From Victivallales bacterium (GTDB lineage Bacteria; Verrucomicrobiota; Lentisphaeria; Victivallales; Victivallaceae), in NCBI GenBank assembly GCA_031261965.1, contig JAISIP010000150.1, positions 1-39,015 on the forward strand: DNA of 39,015 nt. The letters are read 5' to 3'. A program made the translations under genes and the position numbers. Under the pieces are notes generated by a model, which saw only the letters and a program-made list of their open reading frames with translations, was not told the DNA's origin and did not search any database. Each line of letters begins with the position of its first letter. The first letter of the stretch is position 1. Below are positions 26,753 to 37,603 of the stretch, one piece after another.

Positions 26753-28062
26753 CTTTTTCATTGAAGAACTGGAGTCTGTTGCCGGTTGGGGTAGGATTGC
26801 TTTTTTTCTGGTTGTTCGTCGGTGCTGCCGGGTATCATTTCTTAATGGCGATGATCGGACCGGTGGTGCCTGCTAAGTTGGAGGAATTAGGCGCGGACAA
26901 TGCGCTTATCGGACTGTTGGCGGGCAGTTTTCCATCGTTGTTAGCGGGGATCGTAAATCCGTTTTCCAGTTATTACAGCGATCGGACGCGAAGCCGTTAC
27001 GGTCGCCGGATTCCCTATATTTTTGTCAGCGCGATCTTAATGACGGCGTTTTTGCTGCTGATGGCGTGGGCGAGTACGCTGGGTAAATCCCTGTCGGAAT
27101 TTTTCGGAGTTTCGACTCCGCGCCAGGTGGCACTGATTTTGTTCGCCGGTGGATCTTTGCTCTACGGCACTGCCAATGTGATCGGCGGATCGATCATGTA
27201 CTATCTCTTCCCCGATGTAATTCCGCAAAAATATTTGGGACGTTTTATGGCACTGTTTGCCATGTTGGGGGCGGCAATGGGTTTTGTCTTTTCAAAATTC
27301 TTTCTGCAATACGCAGAACATCAGCTTTCATTGTTGTTTACTCTATCGGCGATTGCTAATCTGTTGCTTACTTTGTTGATGTGTTTTGCGGTCAAGGAGA
27401 AGGAGTATCCGCCGCCTGAACCGAGGAATTCGGTTTTGGACGATGTCAAAACTTACTTCCGGGAATGCTTCAAAGTGCCGTTTTATTGGTTCTTTTTTAT
27501 CGGAAACGGCTTGACCGGGGCGTCGATGATGTGTCGCTGGCTGTTTAATCTGTTGTTTGCGCAAAAGAACCTCGATATGAGTTACGCCCAATACGGTAAT
27601 GTTACCGGCTGGAGTTTGCTTTTGGCGTTCGTTTTGGCATACCCGATCGGCATGTTGGTGGACAAGCTTCATCCGCTGAGGGTTTATATGGCGGGTGTCG
27701 TTCTGATTATCGTGGCGAATCTTTTCGGCTTTTTCCTGATAGAAGACACCGCCACATTTTGGGTTTTTTCGCTATTGATCGCGGCGGTGTACGCGATCCA
27801 AAATACCAGCGATTTGCCGTTGACGGCGGCGATTTTTCCGCAAGATAAATACGGGCAATACTGTTCAGCATCCGCCATGGTGCGTTCGCTGACGCTGGCG
27901 GGAGCCGGATACTTGGGCGGATTGTTCATTGATTTGACCGGCGATTATCGATATTTGTTCGTCTGGGATGCGTTTTTTACCGGATTGTCGTTGATCGCCA
28001 TGATAATCGTCTATATCCAATGGAAAAAATTGGGCGGAGTTACCTCTTACCGCGCACCGTAA
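26749..28062 (+). CDS. Major facilitator superfamily transporter
   Basis: 12-TM-like; SSYYSDRTRSRYGRRIPYIFVSA motif; ATGA overlap with the DUF4434 gene. Confidence 0.88.
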   Translation: MTFSLKNWSLLPVGVGLLFFWLFVGAAGYHFLMAMIGPVVPAKLEELGADNALIGLLAGSFPSLLAGIVNPFSSYYSDRTRSRYGRRIPYIFVSAILMTAFLLLMAWASTLGKSLSEFFGVSTPRQVALILFAGGSLLYGTANVIGGSIMYYLFPDVIPQKYLGRFMALFAMLGAAMGFVFSKFFLQYAEHQLSLLFTLSAIANLLLTLLMCFAVKEKEYPPPEPRNSVLDDVKTYFRECFKVPFYWFFFIGNGLTGASMMCRWLFNLLFAQKNLDMSYAQYGNVTGWSLLLAFVLAYPIGMLVDKLHPLRVYMAGVVLIIVANLFGFFLIEDTATFWVFSLLIAAVYAIQNTSDLPLTAAIFPQDKYGQYCSASAMVRSLTLAGAGYLGGLFIDLTGDYRYLFVWDAFFTGLSLIAMIIVYIQWKKLGGVTSYRAP

Positions 28063-28071
28063 ATTTGTAAT

Positions 28072-28239
28072 GGGTATCTCTAAAAACTCACGTTGTGTTG
28101 AAAATTAGCAGATTCATAATTTGGAGGTGCGATTTCGCAAATTCCTGGCTAACATAGAGTTAACCAGGCATGCGCAAGCAGTACGCATACGAATATGAGC
28201 TGCAATTTTCAACCAAGTTTCCAGTTTTTAGAGGTACCC
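28072..28239 (-). mobile_element. Family 1 copy G, full length (168 bp, reverse orientation)
   Basis: GGGTATCTCTAAAAACTCACGTTGTG...AACCAAGTTTCCAGTTTTTAGAGGTACCC; no exact target duplication (TAAT / TTTA). Confidence 0.9.
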
Positions 28240-28425
28240 TTTATGCGATGGCTTTTAGAGGTCGTCTCAATAAATTTCGGAAAAAAGCGTATATCACCTT
28301 GATTTTTAAAAAACGGGCGTTATTTTATAAAGAGCATTGCTATAAGGCACGACAAGCAACTTGAGTTGCCGAAATAGCGTGTTGTACTCATAGCCGATCA
28401 GGGGGCATATAGTTCTCCCGTATGT

Positions 28426-28509
28426 GCCGGGGTGGCGGAATGGCAGACGCACTTGACTCAAAATCAAGCGGTTAACACCATAAGGGTTCAAGTCCCTTCC
28501 TCGGTACCA
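28426..28509 (+). tRNA. tRNA-Leu (anticodon CAA)
   Basis: GCCGGGG acceptor pairs with CCTCGGT; anticodon arm CTTGA-CTCAAAA-TCAAG; long variable arm; T arm GGGTTCAAGTCCC; encoded CCA. Confidence 0.95.
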
Positions 28510-28567
28510 TTTTTTATTTTGATTTCTTCCCGATTAAGTTTGTAAAACTTCCAAAAGTCGATATATT

Positions 28568-28595
28568 TTAGAGGTATCCTATAGAGATACCTATA
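28568..28595. repeat. Tandem family 1 solo ends
   Basis: TTTAGAGGTATCC-TATA-GAGATACC-TATA: two right-end motifs, the second flanked by TATA on both sides. Confidence 0.5.
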
Positions 28596-28631
28596 ATTCA
28601 CCGTTATTCAGAGAAAGAGACCAGTTTTCTT

Positions 28632-29381
28632 ATGACACGCATCGACGGCCGCGCTCCCGATGAACTTCGCAAGATCATCATTCACCCCAACTATCTAACT
28701 CACCCGCTGTCCTCGGTTTTAATCGAGTGCGGCGATACAAGGGTGATCTGCGCGGTCAGTATCGAATCTAAGGTTCCGCCGTGGATGAAAGCGCAAAAGC
28801 TCCCCGGCGGTTGGCTTACTTGCGAATATGGCATGCTTCCCGCTTCTACTCACGAGCGTATGAAACGCGAATCCTCTTCGGGCAAGCAGGGCGGACGCAC
28901 CATGGAAATTCAGCGGCTGATCGGTCGATCACTCCGTGCCGCGGTCGATTTGAATTTACTTGGCGAAAATACCGTGAGCATCGATTGCGATGTCATCAAC
29001 GCCGATGGCGGCACGCGTACCGCGAGCGTTACCGGCGCGGCAGTTGCGCTTAACCTCGCCTGTCGTTGTGCCGCAAGTCGAGATATGTTTGCCGATTATC
29101 CGATTAAAGAGAACGTGGCGGGCATCAGTGTCGGTATTGTCGGAGGCGTGCCGATGCTCGACCTTTGCTATGCCGAGGATTCCATTGCCGAGGTCGATAT
29201 GAACGTAATTATGACCGAATCCGGCAAACTCGTAGAAGTGCAGGGTACCGCCGAAGGCACGCCGTTTTCGCGCAGGCAACTCAATGAGTTGATCGATCTT
29301 GCCGAACACGGGCTAAAGCAGATTTTTCAGAAGCAAAACGCACTTGCCGATGCAGTTGCAAGAGGGATTACAAGTTTATGA
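28632..29381 (+). CDS. rph: Ribonuclease PH
   Basis: [91 protein letters not shown]. Confidence 0.96.
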   Translation: MTRIDGRAPDELRKIIIHPNYLTHPLSSVLIECGDTRVICAVSIESKVPPWMKAQKLPGGWLTCEYGMLPASTHERMKRESSSGKQGGRTMEIQRLIGRSLRAAVDLNLLGENTVSIDCDVINADGGTRTASVTGAAVALNLACRCAASRDMFADYPIKENVAGISVGIVGGVPMLDLCYAEDSIAEVDMNVIMTESGKLVEVQGTAEGTPFSRRQLNELIDLAEHGLKQIFQKQNALADAVARGITSL

Positions 29382-31030
29382 GTGAATATCAGGTTATCGC
29401 CAGAAAATGGCGCCCGCAGTGTTTTGCCGATGTGGTCGGGCAAGAACATGTGGTGCGGACGCTGAAAAACGCGATTCGGCAGCAACGGACCGCTCATGCC
29501 TATTTGTTTGTCGGGCAGCGCGGAATCGGCAAAACCACATTGGCGCGTATTTTCGCCAAGGCGATGAATTGTCTTGACCCGCAAGACGGTGAGCCGTGTT
29601 GCAAATGCGCATCCTGTCTGGCGATCGCCGAAGAGAATAACTTAGATGTCGTTGAAATCGATGCCGCCAGCCGCAACACCGTCGGCGATATGCGTGAATT
29701 GGCAGAAGATGTTATGTATCAGCCGGTCACCGGTCGCTACAAGATTTATATTATCGATGAAGTGCATATGCTTTCGTCACAGGCGTGGAATGCGTTGCTT
29801 AAGACGGTCGAAGAACCTCCGGCGCATGTGAAATTCATCTTTGCCACGACTGAAGTGCACAAGGTGCTGAAAACCATTATATCGCGTTGCCAGCGTTTCG
29901 ATTTGCTGCCGATTCCGACTCGGCTGATAGCCGAACGGTTGCGGCTGATAGCCGATCGCGAGGGGGTGGCGATCAATGATGATGCGGTAAACGCGATTGC
30001 CCGCGCCGCCGAGGGCGGTATGCGAGACGCGCAATCGCTGTTAGACCAGATGATCGCATTTTTTGCCCAAGGCGACAGCAGCGCGATTACGGGCGAGCAA
30101 GTGTTGTCGCTGTTCGGGCTGACTGACCGTGGCGATCTTGACGCGATTTTGCTCTCAATGTTGCGCAATCAGCCGGGGGAAGTGGTAAAAGTAATCGCAA
30201 CTTTGGCGAAAAAAGGCAAAAATCTGGAAACTTTGTTCGATGATTTATTGGACGCATTAAGGGCGGTTCAACTTTGCGCGATTTTGCCTAATCCCGGCGA
30301 AGTTTTGAACGAAACTCCCGAAACAATTGAGCGTTGCGTCAAATTTGCAAAAATAGTGCGTCCTGATTCGCTTCAGATTTTGCTTGAGACGATTGCGCCG
30401 GTTGGGCGGGTGTTGCATGACGCACTCAATAAGCAGGTTTATCTGGAGACGATTTTACTTAAGGCGATGCGTGAAGCCCATGCGGTGCGTATCGATGATG
30501 TGTTGGCGCGTTTAAACCAGTTGCGTACGGCTGATGAACTTAAGTTCCTCGAATTATTGCCTCATGAAATCAAACTGGCGACTTCGGAAGTTGTGGTGAT
30601 TGAAGTTCCGAAAACGGCAGAGAGTTCGGAAGAACCTCCCCCGGAGGAGAACTCGATTGTGGAATCGGCAATCGCTCAAGACCCGATTCACGAAAAAAGC
30701 ACAGTTGATGTGAACGAAAATCCGACTGTAGAAGAACCGGCAGAGCCAATAGCTTTTGAGGAAGAGTCAGCAATAGTAGACTCCGACCCGGTAGTTGAAG
30801 AAGAAATCGCCCGACCTGCGCCGGAAGTCATTGCGCCGGAAATTTTGCCCGAAAACAACACTCCGGATCTAAGCCCGGAGTCGAAATCCGGTCGCCGCAA
30901 GCGGCATAGCGTGATAAACGACGACCCCAAAGCGACAACCGAAGCGTTGAAAAACCCCATTGTCCACGAAATTGTCGATTTGTTTGACGGCAACGTGGTA
31001 GATGTGCATCGTCCCGAAAAAGAGCGTTAG
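29378..31030 (+). CDS. dnaX: DNA polymerase III subunit gamma/tau
   Basis: [72 protein letters not shown]; zinc site CCKCASC. Confidence 0.95.
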   Translation: MSEYQVIARKWRPQCFADVVGQEHVVRTLKNAIRQQRTAHAYLFVGQRGIGKTTLARIFAKAMNCLDPQDGEPCCKCASCLAIAEENNLDVVEIDAASRNTVGDMRELAEDVMYQPVTGRYKIYIIDEVHMLSSQAWNALLKTVEEPPAHVKFIFATTEVHKVLKTIISRCQRFDLLPIPTRLIAERLRLIADREGVAINDDAVNAIARAAEGGMRDAQSLLDQMIAFFAQGDSSAITGEQVLSLFGLTDRGDLDAILLSMLRNQPGEVVKVIATLAKKGKNLETLFDDLLDALRAVQLCAILPNPGEVLNETPETIERCVKFAKIVRPDSLQILLETIAPVGRVLHDALNKQVYLETILLKAMREAHAVRIDDVLARLNQLRTADELKFLELLPHEIKLATSEVVVIEVPKTAESSEEPPPEENSIVESAIAQDPIHEKSTVDVNENPTVEEPAEPIAFEEESAIVDSDPVVEEEIARPAPEVIAPEILPENNTPDLSPESKSGRRKRHSVINDDPKATTEALKNPIVHEIVDLFDGNVVDVHRPEKER

Positions 31031-31196
31031 GCTACCTCTAAAAACTGGAAGATTGGCTAAAAATCGCATCTCGTATTCGTATGTACGACCTTGCATGTAT
31101 CTGGTTAACTCTATGTTAGCCAGATACTTACAAAATCACACCTCCAAATTACGACTCTATCGATTTTTTAACTCAAGCCAGTTTTTAGAGATACCC
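31030..31196 (+). mobile_element. Family 1 copy E, full length (167 bp)
   Basis: GGCTACCTCTAAAAACTGG...AGTTTTTAGAGATACCC; 4-bp direct repeat GTTA at 31026-31029 and 31197-31200, overlapping the dnaX stop codon. Confidence 0.93.
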
Positions 31197-31229
31197 GTTA
31201 GAGATCCCCGCAATGCATATCGGGGTTTC

Positions 31230-33938
31230 TCAGAATTCCAACTTGTAGGTCGCCAGATGCCACGGATCGTCTTCGACCTCAAAACGGGTGATCGCGTCCC
31301 CCGTCTTCCCGATGGGACGTTCCGATAGATCGACCGGGGTGATCCGAGCCGGGCGAGTTAGCTCGACTACCGCCTTGCCAGGTTTGTCCGACAAATTTAT
31401 GAAGCGCAGAATCACCGTTTTGTCCATAGCCGACTGTGCCGGTTTCAGAGCTGCAAGCGCAAGATCGCCGAAAATCCGAATCCAGCCGACATTTTTTTTG
31501 CCGCCCAGACCCGGCACCATGTGCGACGGCAGTTTGGCGCGGTATTCCTGCGCCGTCCGCCACAGGTCGGAATAACGGACATTTTCATCCATCAATTTGA
31601 AGGCGTATTCATAGGTCAATTGCCGTTGCAGCTGTCCCTCGACTTCGCCGTTGGTTGCCACAGTGCGGCGGAAAGCACGCAGCAAAGTCACATAGAGTTC
31701 GCCGTCGCCGGTCGGCGCGGCACTTACTTCGTGCAGACCGTAACGGGCGATGAATGCCAGCCCGGCTTTGGCATCACGCTTGCCGACGATGCCGGAGAAG
31801 TTCTTTTCCAGCGGTTCGGACTCCATATAATTCCGGGAATCCTTGCCGGTGGCACGACCCGGTTCGCGTTCGATGAAGGCGAAGTTCTGGTAAGCGAAAT
31901 ATTTGCCCGTGACTCCGGTCGGGATTACCAGACGCAGACGGTAATCCTTGATGTTGTTATCGATGACGGTCTTGACCTTGACCATGTCGCCGTCTTTATC
32001 CAAAGTCACCGTACTTGTCAGCGACAGCACCGCAGTATCCTCGCTTTCGAAGATGCCGCCGTAAGCTTGACCGAGCGTCCCTCTGAACTCGATTTCGCGT
32101 GGAAGCTCATAGCAAGTGACGATCTCGAACACCGTCCGCGCCGGGCCGTCGGAACGCACCGAAATGGAAGTTGCGGTGCCTGATACCAGAGTCGAGGCGC
32201 CCTGCGGCTTGACGTGATTCCAGCCATCTCCGATCTCGCGATCCAGAATCATGGCGTTGATTCCGGCATAGGTGCGTTTGGTCTTGAGATCGACGATGTT
32301 GAAGCTGCCGTCGGCGTTGACCGAGAGTTCGATGCGACCGTTGGCGGCAGATTTACGCCCGGTCAATTGCCCGTCGAAATAGCGCACCGGCGTATCTGAT
32401 GGCTTCAGGTGCAAAGTGGTCCAGCCGGAGGCAGATAGCTTCACCGTAGCCGCGACCGAATAAAGGTCGAAGACGCGGCTGTCGTGACGGTAGAAACGCT
32501 TCAATTGGTTGCGTCTGATCGTGCCTAATTGGTAAGGTATTTCCCTGCCGTCCAGATCGTAGATACGGAAACCGTTGATCGACTCGTATCCGAACGGTTC
32601 GCTCCAGATATAAGGATACTTGACCGAGGTCGGGAAGGCGATGTCGATATCCACCACGCCTTCGCGTTCATATGGCAACGGGTTGTAGATGCGGAAAGTG
32701 TAGTTGCCGTCGTTGTCGGCTTCCAGTCCCGCCCGGCTCTCGTATTCGCCGACGTGGGTAAAGAATTCGATCGATTTACCGGTAAGCCGCTCGCGGTCTG
32801 CCAGCACCAAATCGTCGATAATTGTCTCGCCGATCTCTTGCACCTCCTCTAAACGGGTCAGCACCTGGCGGTGTACCGCGTCGATGGAACAGCCGCAGAT
32901 CGAGTCGTGGGTCTGATTTTTGACCAGTTGCTTCCATGCGAACTTCCAGAACGGGGTCATTTCGGAAGCCCCGACTGCCACTCGATCCGCAAGGAGCATA
33001 TCGACGATGCCTTCCAGCAAGTTCTGGCATTTGTCGTTGGTGGACTTAACATCGTAGCGCGAACTCAGAGTGTGGGGAATCATCCATGTATTGTTCCACG
33101 GCAGATCGGCAGTGGCGATCAGTTCGCCGGAGATCACCGGAGCGTCGTTGGAGAATTCCCGTTTTATCTCCCGGAAATCGGTATGGATGACTTCGGCATC
33201 AGGGTAGACCTCCTTGATCCACTTGAGGTACTCGGGCGCTTGTGAATGCACTTCAATATGGTCGAGGGCATCGGTAAGGACCACGGCATCGCCGTAATAG
33301 GGGCGAATCCAGTCAACATATTTTTGCAAACGCTCCTTGAACTGCTCTTCCTTATGCGGTTTGTCCCACCAGCCGGATACTTTGAGCGAAAATGCAGCGT
33401 AGCCGGAATAGCTGTGGTACTTCACGGTCTCACACTTGGTGCCGTCAGGAGCTTCCCACATGAAATAGGGAGGGAAGGTTGAATCGGTACCGCGCCACAA
33501 CACCGCCGGTTCGAGACCGAAACCTTTGAAAATCTGCGGAGTCTGGGCGCAATGACCGAAGATGTCGCAGATATAGGCGGTCTGCCACGGCTTGCCGCCG
33601 TAGCCGCGGACCACTTCATCTCCGATCAGGAGGTTGCGAATGGTTGCTTCGCCGGAGATTAGGAACTCATCCGGCATGACGTACCATGGACCTACGTTGA
33701 GCCGTCCCGAAGCGATCTGCTTCTCCAGCCGTTCGCGCCACTCCGGGCGGATTTCGACGATGTCTTCAAGCACGACGCTCTGACCGTCAAAGGTATATTT
33801 GCTGAAGTTCGGATCATTTTCCAGAGCCTTGAGAATACCGTCGGCGGTCGTTACCAGATAACGTCGGTAGACCTGGAAGGTCTGATACCATTCGCGATCC
33901 CAATGGGTCGAGTTGAAGTAGTAGAAGCGCAGTCCCAT
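31230..33938 (-). CDS. Glycoside hydrolase family 38 alpha-mannosidase
   Basis: FYYFNSTHWDREWYQTFQVYR; ICDIFGHCAQTPQIFKGFGLEPAVLWRG (GH38 nucleophile region); QTHDSICGCSIDAVH. Start behind AAAGGAGG/AAAGGAA. Confidence 0.9.
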   Translation of the reverse strand: MGLRFYYFNSTHWDREWYQTFQVYRRYLVTTADGILKALENDPNFSKYTFDGQSVVLEDIVEIRPEWRERLEKQIASGRLNVGPWYVMPDEFLISGEATIRNLLIGDEVVRGYGGKPWQTAYICDIFGHCAQTPQIFKGFGLEPAVLWRGTDSTFPPYFMWEAPDGTKCETVKYHSYSGYAAFSLKVSGWWDKPHKEEQFKERLQKYVDWIRPYYGDAVVLTDALDHIEVHSQAPEYLKWIKEVYPDAEVIHTDFREIKREFSNDAPVISGELIATADLPWNNTWMIPHTLSSRYDVKSTNDKCQNLLEGIVDMLLADRVAVGASEMTPFWKFAWKQLVKNQTHDSICGCSIDAVHRQVLTRLEEVQEIGETIIDDLVLADRERLTGKSIEFFTHVGEYESRAGLEADNDGNYTFRIYNPLPYEREGVVDIDIAFPTSVKYPYIWSEPFGYESINGFRIYDLDGREIPYQLGTIRRNQLKRFYRHDSRVFDLYSVAATVKLSASGWTTLHLKPSDTPVRYFDGQLTGRKSAANGRIELSVNADGSFNIVDLKTKRTYAGINAMILDREIGDGWNHVKPQGASTLVSGTATSISVRSDGPARTVFEIVTCYELPREIEFRGTLGQAYGGIFESEDTAVLSLTSTVTLDKDGDMVKVKTVIDNNIKDYRLRLVIPTGVTGKYFAYQNFAFIEREPGRATGKDSRNYMESEPLEKNFSGIVGKRDAKAGLAFIARYGLHEVSAAPTGDGELYVTLLRAFRRTVATNGEVEGQLQRQLTYEYAFKLMDENVRYSDLWRTAQEYRAKLPSHMVPGLGGKKNVGWIRIFGDLALAALKPAQSAMDKTVILRFINLSDKPGKAVVELTRPARITPVDLSERPIGKTGDAITRFEVEDDPWHLATYKLEF

Positions 33939-33955
33939 TTCCTTTCGATCCTCCT

Positions 33956-33969
33956 TTTTAGAGATACCT
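33956..33969 (-). repeat. Family 1 solo end between pseudopilin and GH38 genes
   Basis: TTTTTAGAGATACC. Confidence 0.45.
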
Positions 33970-33979
33970 TTTAAGTGAT

Positions 33980-34630
33980 TCACTTTCTGAAATATTGGTG
34001 GAAATCGCTGTTCGCGTTACCGTTCTGGAACGGATAGGCGGTAAACGGATTATTTTTATTTACCGGTCTGACTCCGGCGGCGTGAAAGTCCAGAAACAGC
34101 ACGTTTAACATATCATTGTGGCGGGGTGCAGGTTTGCCCAGCGAGCTGTCTCCGGTGGCGTAGCGCCAGGTTCCCAGTTCGGGATTTGTGGCATTGGCGA
34201 TGTCGATTACTATATACTTCGCCGAAGCGTTTCGGACGGCTGACAGTTTTGGGGCGCGTGTATTCCAGCCGGTGGAGTAGTCGCCGTTGACGATCATATT
34301 CTGATTGATGGCGTAATGCGGTTCTTCCGGGCGGGTAAGGGAGGGGCAGTAGAGGAATTTCTCACGCGGATACATATTGATATTCGACATCAGGTGATGA
34401 TACCAGTAAGGATAGCTGTAGCTTGAGCTGAACATGGGCGGCAGAAAACCCGAGTAGGTATCGCAGTACAGCGCAAGTTTCATGCCGATTTGTTTCTGGT
34501 TATTGAGACATTGGCTGGTTTTGGCACTTTCACGCGCCTTGTTGAGTGCCGGAAGCAGCATTCCCGCTAAGATCGCGATTATCGCGATTACGACCAGCAG
34601 TTCAATGAGTGTGAATGTTTGTCTTTTCAT
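33980..34630 (-). CDS. Prepilin-type N-terminal cleavage/methylation protein (pseudopilin)
   Basis: [61 protein letters not shown] at the H-X9-DG position. Confidence 0.93.
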   Translation of the reverse strand: MKRQTFTLIELLVVIAIIAILAGMLLPALNKARESAKTSQCLNNQKQIGMKLALYCDTYSGFLPPMFSSSYSYPYWYHHLMSNINMYPREKFLYCPSLTRPEEPHYAINQNMIVNGDYSTGWNTRAPKLSAVRNASAKYIVIDIANATNPELGTWRYATGDSSLGKPAPRHNDMLNVLFLDFHAAGVRPVNKNNPFTAYPFQNGNANSDFHQYFRK

Positions 34631-34661
34631 TTCAGAGTCCCTTTCATTTTTTGTTGTTGTG

Positions 34662-37586
34662 TTAACGGGGAGAAAATGAGAAATTTCGGATTTCAAAATA
34701 GTGTTTCAGCTGATCCCATGCGAAGAAAGTGACCGCGCAATCTTTCGCGTCGCGTGGAAGACTCACAGGAATTTCCATCTTCTGCCATGCATCTTCAAGC
34801 TGGAGCGGGGATAAAATGTCGATTCGCGATAGCGTTTTGCCACTCAACATCGCCTGAAGCCGCAGATTGCCGCGTGCCTCGAAGCGCAGGAGGTAGTTGC
34901 CGCCGCCGACTATCGGCACGGGGGAGGTTCCCAGCGTGGCAAATTTTTCGTCGCCGGTTTCGACTCGGATTACGCCTTCTTGTTGCGCAATTCGATATTT
35001 TGCGTTTTTAGGCGTTCTTGCGATGAGCGATTTCATGGTCAGCGCGGGAACTGTTCTGGCCGAGACGGACAAGGTTCCGAATTTGGAGGGATCCTTTATT
35101 CCGCCGATTCCCGTACTCCATTCCAGATAGACCGCACGCCCTTTTCCGTCATTGTTGTTGACCAAAACCGAGAAGCGCAGCGGAGTTCCGCGTTCGGGAA
35201 CCAACGGCAACAGCTCGCTTGATGATAGGCGGATGCGGTAAACGGTACTCCCCTGTTTGCGTTCAAACTTGCAGACGGCGTTGCGGACGGGGTTTCCGGC
35301 GGCGGTATAGCGACCGGGAAGATCGCCCTCCAGATTGGGAGCGACCACTTTCCAGAGGTGCGGTTTGCCGTCCGTGCCGAGTGCCGCGGCGAATTCCACC
35401 CTGTCTCCGGCGATTCCGCGTCCGCGGGTATCGAATGCGAATTGCAGGCTGTCTCCCTCCCAAACCGCCATATCGGCGGTTTCGGGGTGATGGACCGCAT
35501 CAACGACTTCGGCGTAAAGGTCGAATGCATCGTCACCGAGTCCGGCGGCGAAACAAGCGGAGATTTCCCCGACTTTGATGGCTGGGTTGCAGGAACGTTT
35601 TTGCGAAAGCTGTAAAAGATCGAACGATCCGAGATTGTTCATCGCCTTATCGAAGAGTAAGCCGTCGCGATAGACACCCTGATACTTGTTTTCGAGTGCG
35701 TTCTTGCCTTCTGCGCGGCTGAGAACGTCGCCTTTGCCGGTCCACCGGGCGATCGATTGTTGATTAGGATTGCGAAGAATATAATAGGTCTCTGGCTCCA
35801 GCTTGAGTTCGGCGGAACGCGGCAGGACGGCACCGTCGGCGGTTTGGAGAATGGAATCAGTGCCGAACGCCCGAAGTAGTTCCGGATGGATTTTTTCCGC
35901 AACGCCGGATTCGTTCCAGAAGATCAGCATAAGCCCGGCATCGCTGGAGATCAGTTGCGCCTTTTGATTGCTGGAGTCGGTGAAAAAGTACCCGTCAAGA
36001 ACCTTGATCTCGCCCTTGATCAGCGCGACAAAGTTGTGCCATGCCGCCGCCGGATAGCGCGGCTGCGGATAGGGGGAACGCCGGAATAGCCCGGAGACAT
36101 GGGTGATCGGCTGGTTGTATTCCCGGTAGAACGACAGGCTTTCCCGTTCGGAATGCTGAAGGTTGATGATGCTGAAGAAATCAATCTCGTGTGCGCCGTC
36201 GCGTACCATGTCAAGAAAGTTGATCAGCATATTGCGCGATAGCAACCTGTCGCTCGGGAATTCCTCCTGAAGGGGATTCATCAACATTGCGTGCCATTCG
36301 GAGTTGACCCACGGTTTTTCCTTGATTCCCGCCGCTTTGTCATATTCGCGGAACGGTTCGGCGGAGGTTTTCACTCCGTGCAAAGCCAGTACATCGAACC
36401 ACGGACCACCTCCCAATTTCAGGTATGTGCGGTAAAACGGCAAATAACGCATTCCCATTCCGCCGATCCATACCGGCGCGTCGGGTCGTTCCTTTTTTAT
36501 CGCTTCGTAACCGCTTTTCATCAGGCGGACGAAATTTTCCGGGGAGTCGTTCCAGAAGCAGGAAAATCCCGGTATGTGCGGTTCATTCCACAATTCGTAT
36601 CCGCGGACTTTAGGGTAGCGGCGAACCAGCTCCCGCAGTACGGCAGTCCAATCGTCCATGTTTTTGGGTGCATAGGTGGCATATTGCCTAATGCAGACGT
36701 TGATCCAGTCTTCTTCAGGATGGGGAGATGCCCAACGCGGAGTTACGAAGATATTGAACAGGATGCTTTCATCCGAAAAGCCGCTTGCCCGGGCGACGCG
36801 CATGAACTCATCTACAAAGTCCCATTTGTAGACTCCGGGAGCCGGATTCACGCCTTCCCAGGAAATGTTGTGAACCCGGATTCCGTGAAAGCCGACCAGA
36901 GCAGCCAGCGGCAGTGCTTCGCGGTAGAAGTGCATGTGCGGCGACGCGCCGAAAACGGGTGCGATTTCCGTTGCTTGCCGGGTTTTCGCCGGGGCGACTA
37001 CAAATCCGTGCCGAATGATCGGAAAGGAGCGCTTCGCCACTGGAATATGGCGGCGTTTGTCTTTGGGATCCTGCTTGCGGATTTCCACCTCGAACGCTTC
37101 CGCAATCGGACCGTTTAACGCGGAGCGGAACTCGGCTTCATAATAGCCGGATCGATCAAAACGGTGTTTCCAGCCATTTTTCGAGAATTCTCCGGCGGGA
37201 ACGGTTTCCTTCCATACCGAGCGGTTTGAGGAGTCGAAAACTTCAACTTCGATTCGGTCTTCCGACGCGATTTTGCAGGAGGAACTGAAGTGAACTTCTT
37301 CATTCAGGATGAACCAGTTGCCAAATTTGCCTCCACGGATCTCCAGTGCTTCGACCCGGCAGATGGTGATCGCCACAGCGATAACCGACAGCATGTACCT
37401 GAATCCGTGAATAAAATTATGGCAATCGATATTATCCATTGTTTGCCATGCACTTGCAAAAAATCCTCTCTTCACCTGGCAGGTGAAGTTACGTTTTTTT
37501 ACAAGCACCTGACAAATCAAGCGATAGCATCGCTTATCCAAATTTTCTTTCACGGATTCAGGTATGTATTTAAGAAAACGATCCAT
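34662..37586 (-). CDS. Clan GH-A (GH39/GH5-like) glycosidase with C-terminal CBM9/DOMON-like domain
   Basis: [14 protein letters not shown] (acid/base), [12 protein letters not shown] (candidate nucleophile), [18 protein letters not shown] (CBM9-like). The start may instead be an internal Met preceding [16 protein letters not shown]. Confidence 0.82.
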   Translation of the reverse strand: MDRFLKYIPESVKENLDKRCYRLICQVLVKKRNFTCQVKRGFFASAWQTMDNIDCHNFIHGFRYMLSVIAVAITICRVEALEIRGGKFGNWFILNEEVHFSSSCKIASEDRIEVEVFDSSNRSVWKETVPAGEFSKNGWKHRFDRSGYYEAEFRSALNGPIAEAFEVEIRKQDPKDKRRHIPVAKRSFPIIRHGFVVAPAKTRQATEIAPVFGASPHMHFYREALPLAALVGFHGIRVHNISWEGVNPAPGVYKWDFVDEFMRVARASGFSDESILFNIFVTPRWASPHPEEDWINVCIRQYATYAPKNMDDWTAVLRELVRRYPKVRGYELWNEPHIPGFSCFWNDSPENFVRLMKSGYEAIKKERPDAPVWIGGMGMRYLPFYRTYLKLGGGPWFDVLALHGVKTSAEPFREYDKAAGIKEKPWVNSEWHAMLMNPLQEEFPSDRLLSRNMLINFLDMVRDGAHEIDFFSIINLQHSERESLSFYREYNQPITHVSGLFRRSPYPQPRYPAAAWHNFVALIKGEIKVLDGYFFTDSSNQKAQLISSDAGLMLIFWNESGVAEKIHPELLRAFGTDSILQTADGAVLPRSAELKLEPETYYILRNPNQQSIARWTGKGDVLSRAEGKNALENKYQGVYRDGLLFDKAMNNLGSFDLLQLSQKRSCNPAIKVGEISACFAAGLGDDAFDLYAEVVDAVHHPETADMAVWEGDSLQFAFDTRGRGIAGDRVEFAAALGTDGKPHLWKVVAPNLEGDLPGRYTAAGNPVRNAVCKFERKQGSTVYRIRLSSSELLPLVPERGTPLRFSVLVNNNDGKGRAVYLEWSTGIGGIKDPSKFGTLSVSARTVPALTMKSLIARTPKNAKYRIAQQEGVIRVETGDEKFATLGTSPVPIVGGGNYLLRFEARGNLRLQAMLSGKTLSRIDILSPLQLEDAWQKMEIPVSLPRDAKDCAVTFFAWDQLKHYFEIRNFSFSPR

Positions 37587-37603
37587 TTATTTTCCTTTCA
37601 TGG

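Noticed and set aside
30205-30240. A-rich run in dnaX (GCGAAAAAAGGCAAAAAT) as a frameshift site
   Set aside because: The zero-frame codons GCG AAA AAA do not form an X XXY YYZ slippery heptamer, and no supporting downstream stem was evident.
31206-31226. CCCCG...CGGGG hairpin after the GH38 gene as a terminator
   Set aside because: Short stem with a 10-nt loop and no T-run on the minus strand.
31521-32183. 220-aa plus-strand ORF
   Set aside because: Antisense to the GH38 mannosidase.
36291-37118. 275-aa plus-strand ORF
   Set aside because: Antisense to the GH-A enzyme with intact NEP motif; low-complexity shadow translation.
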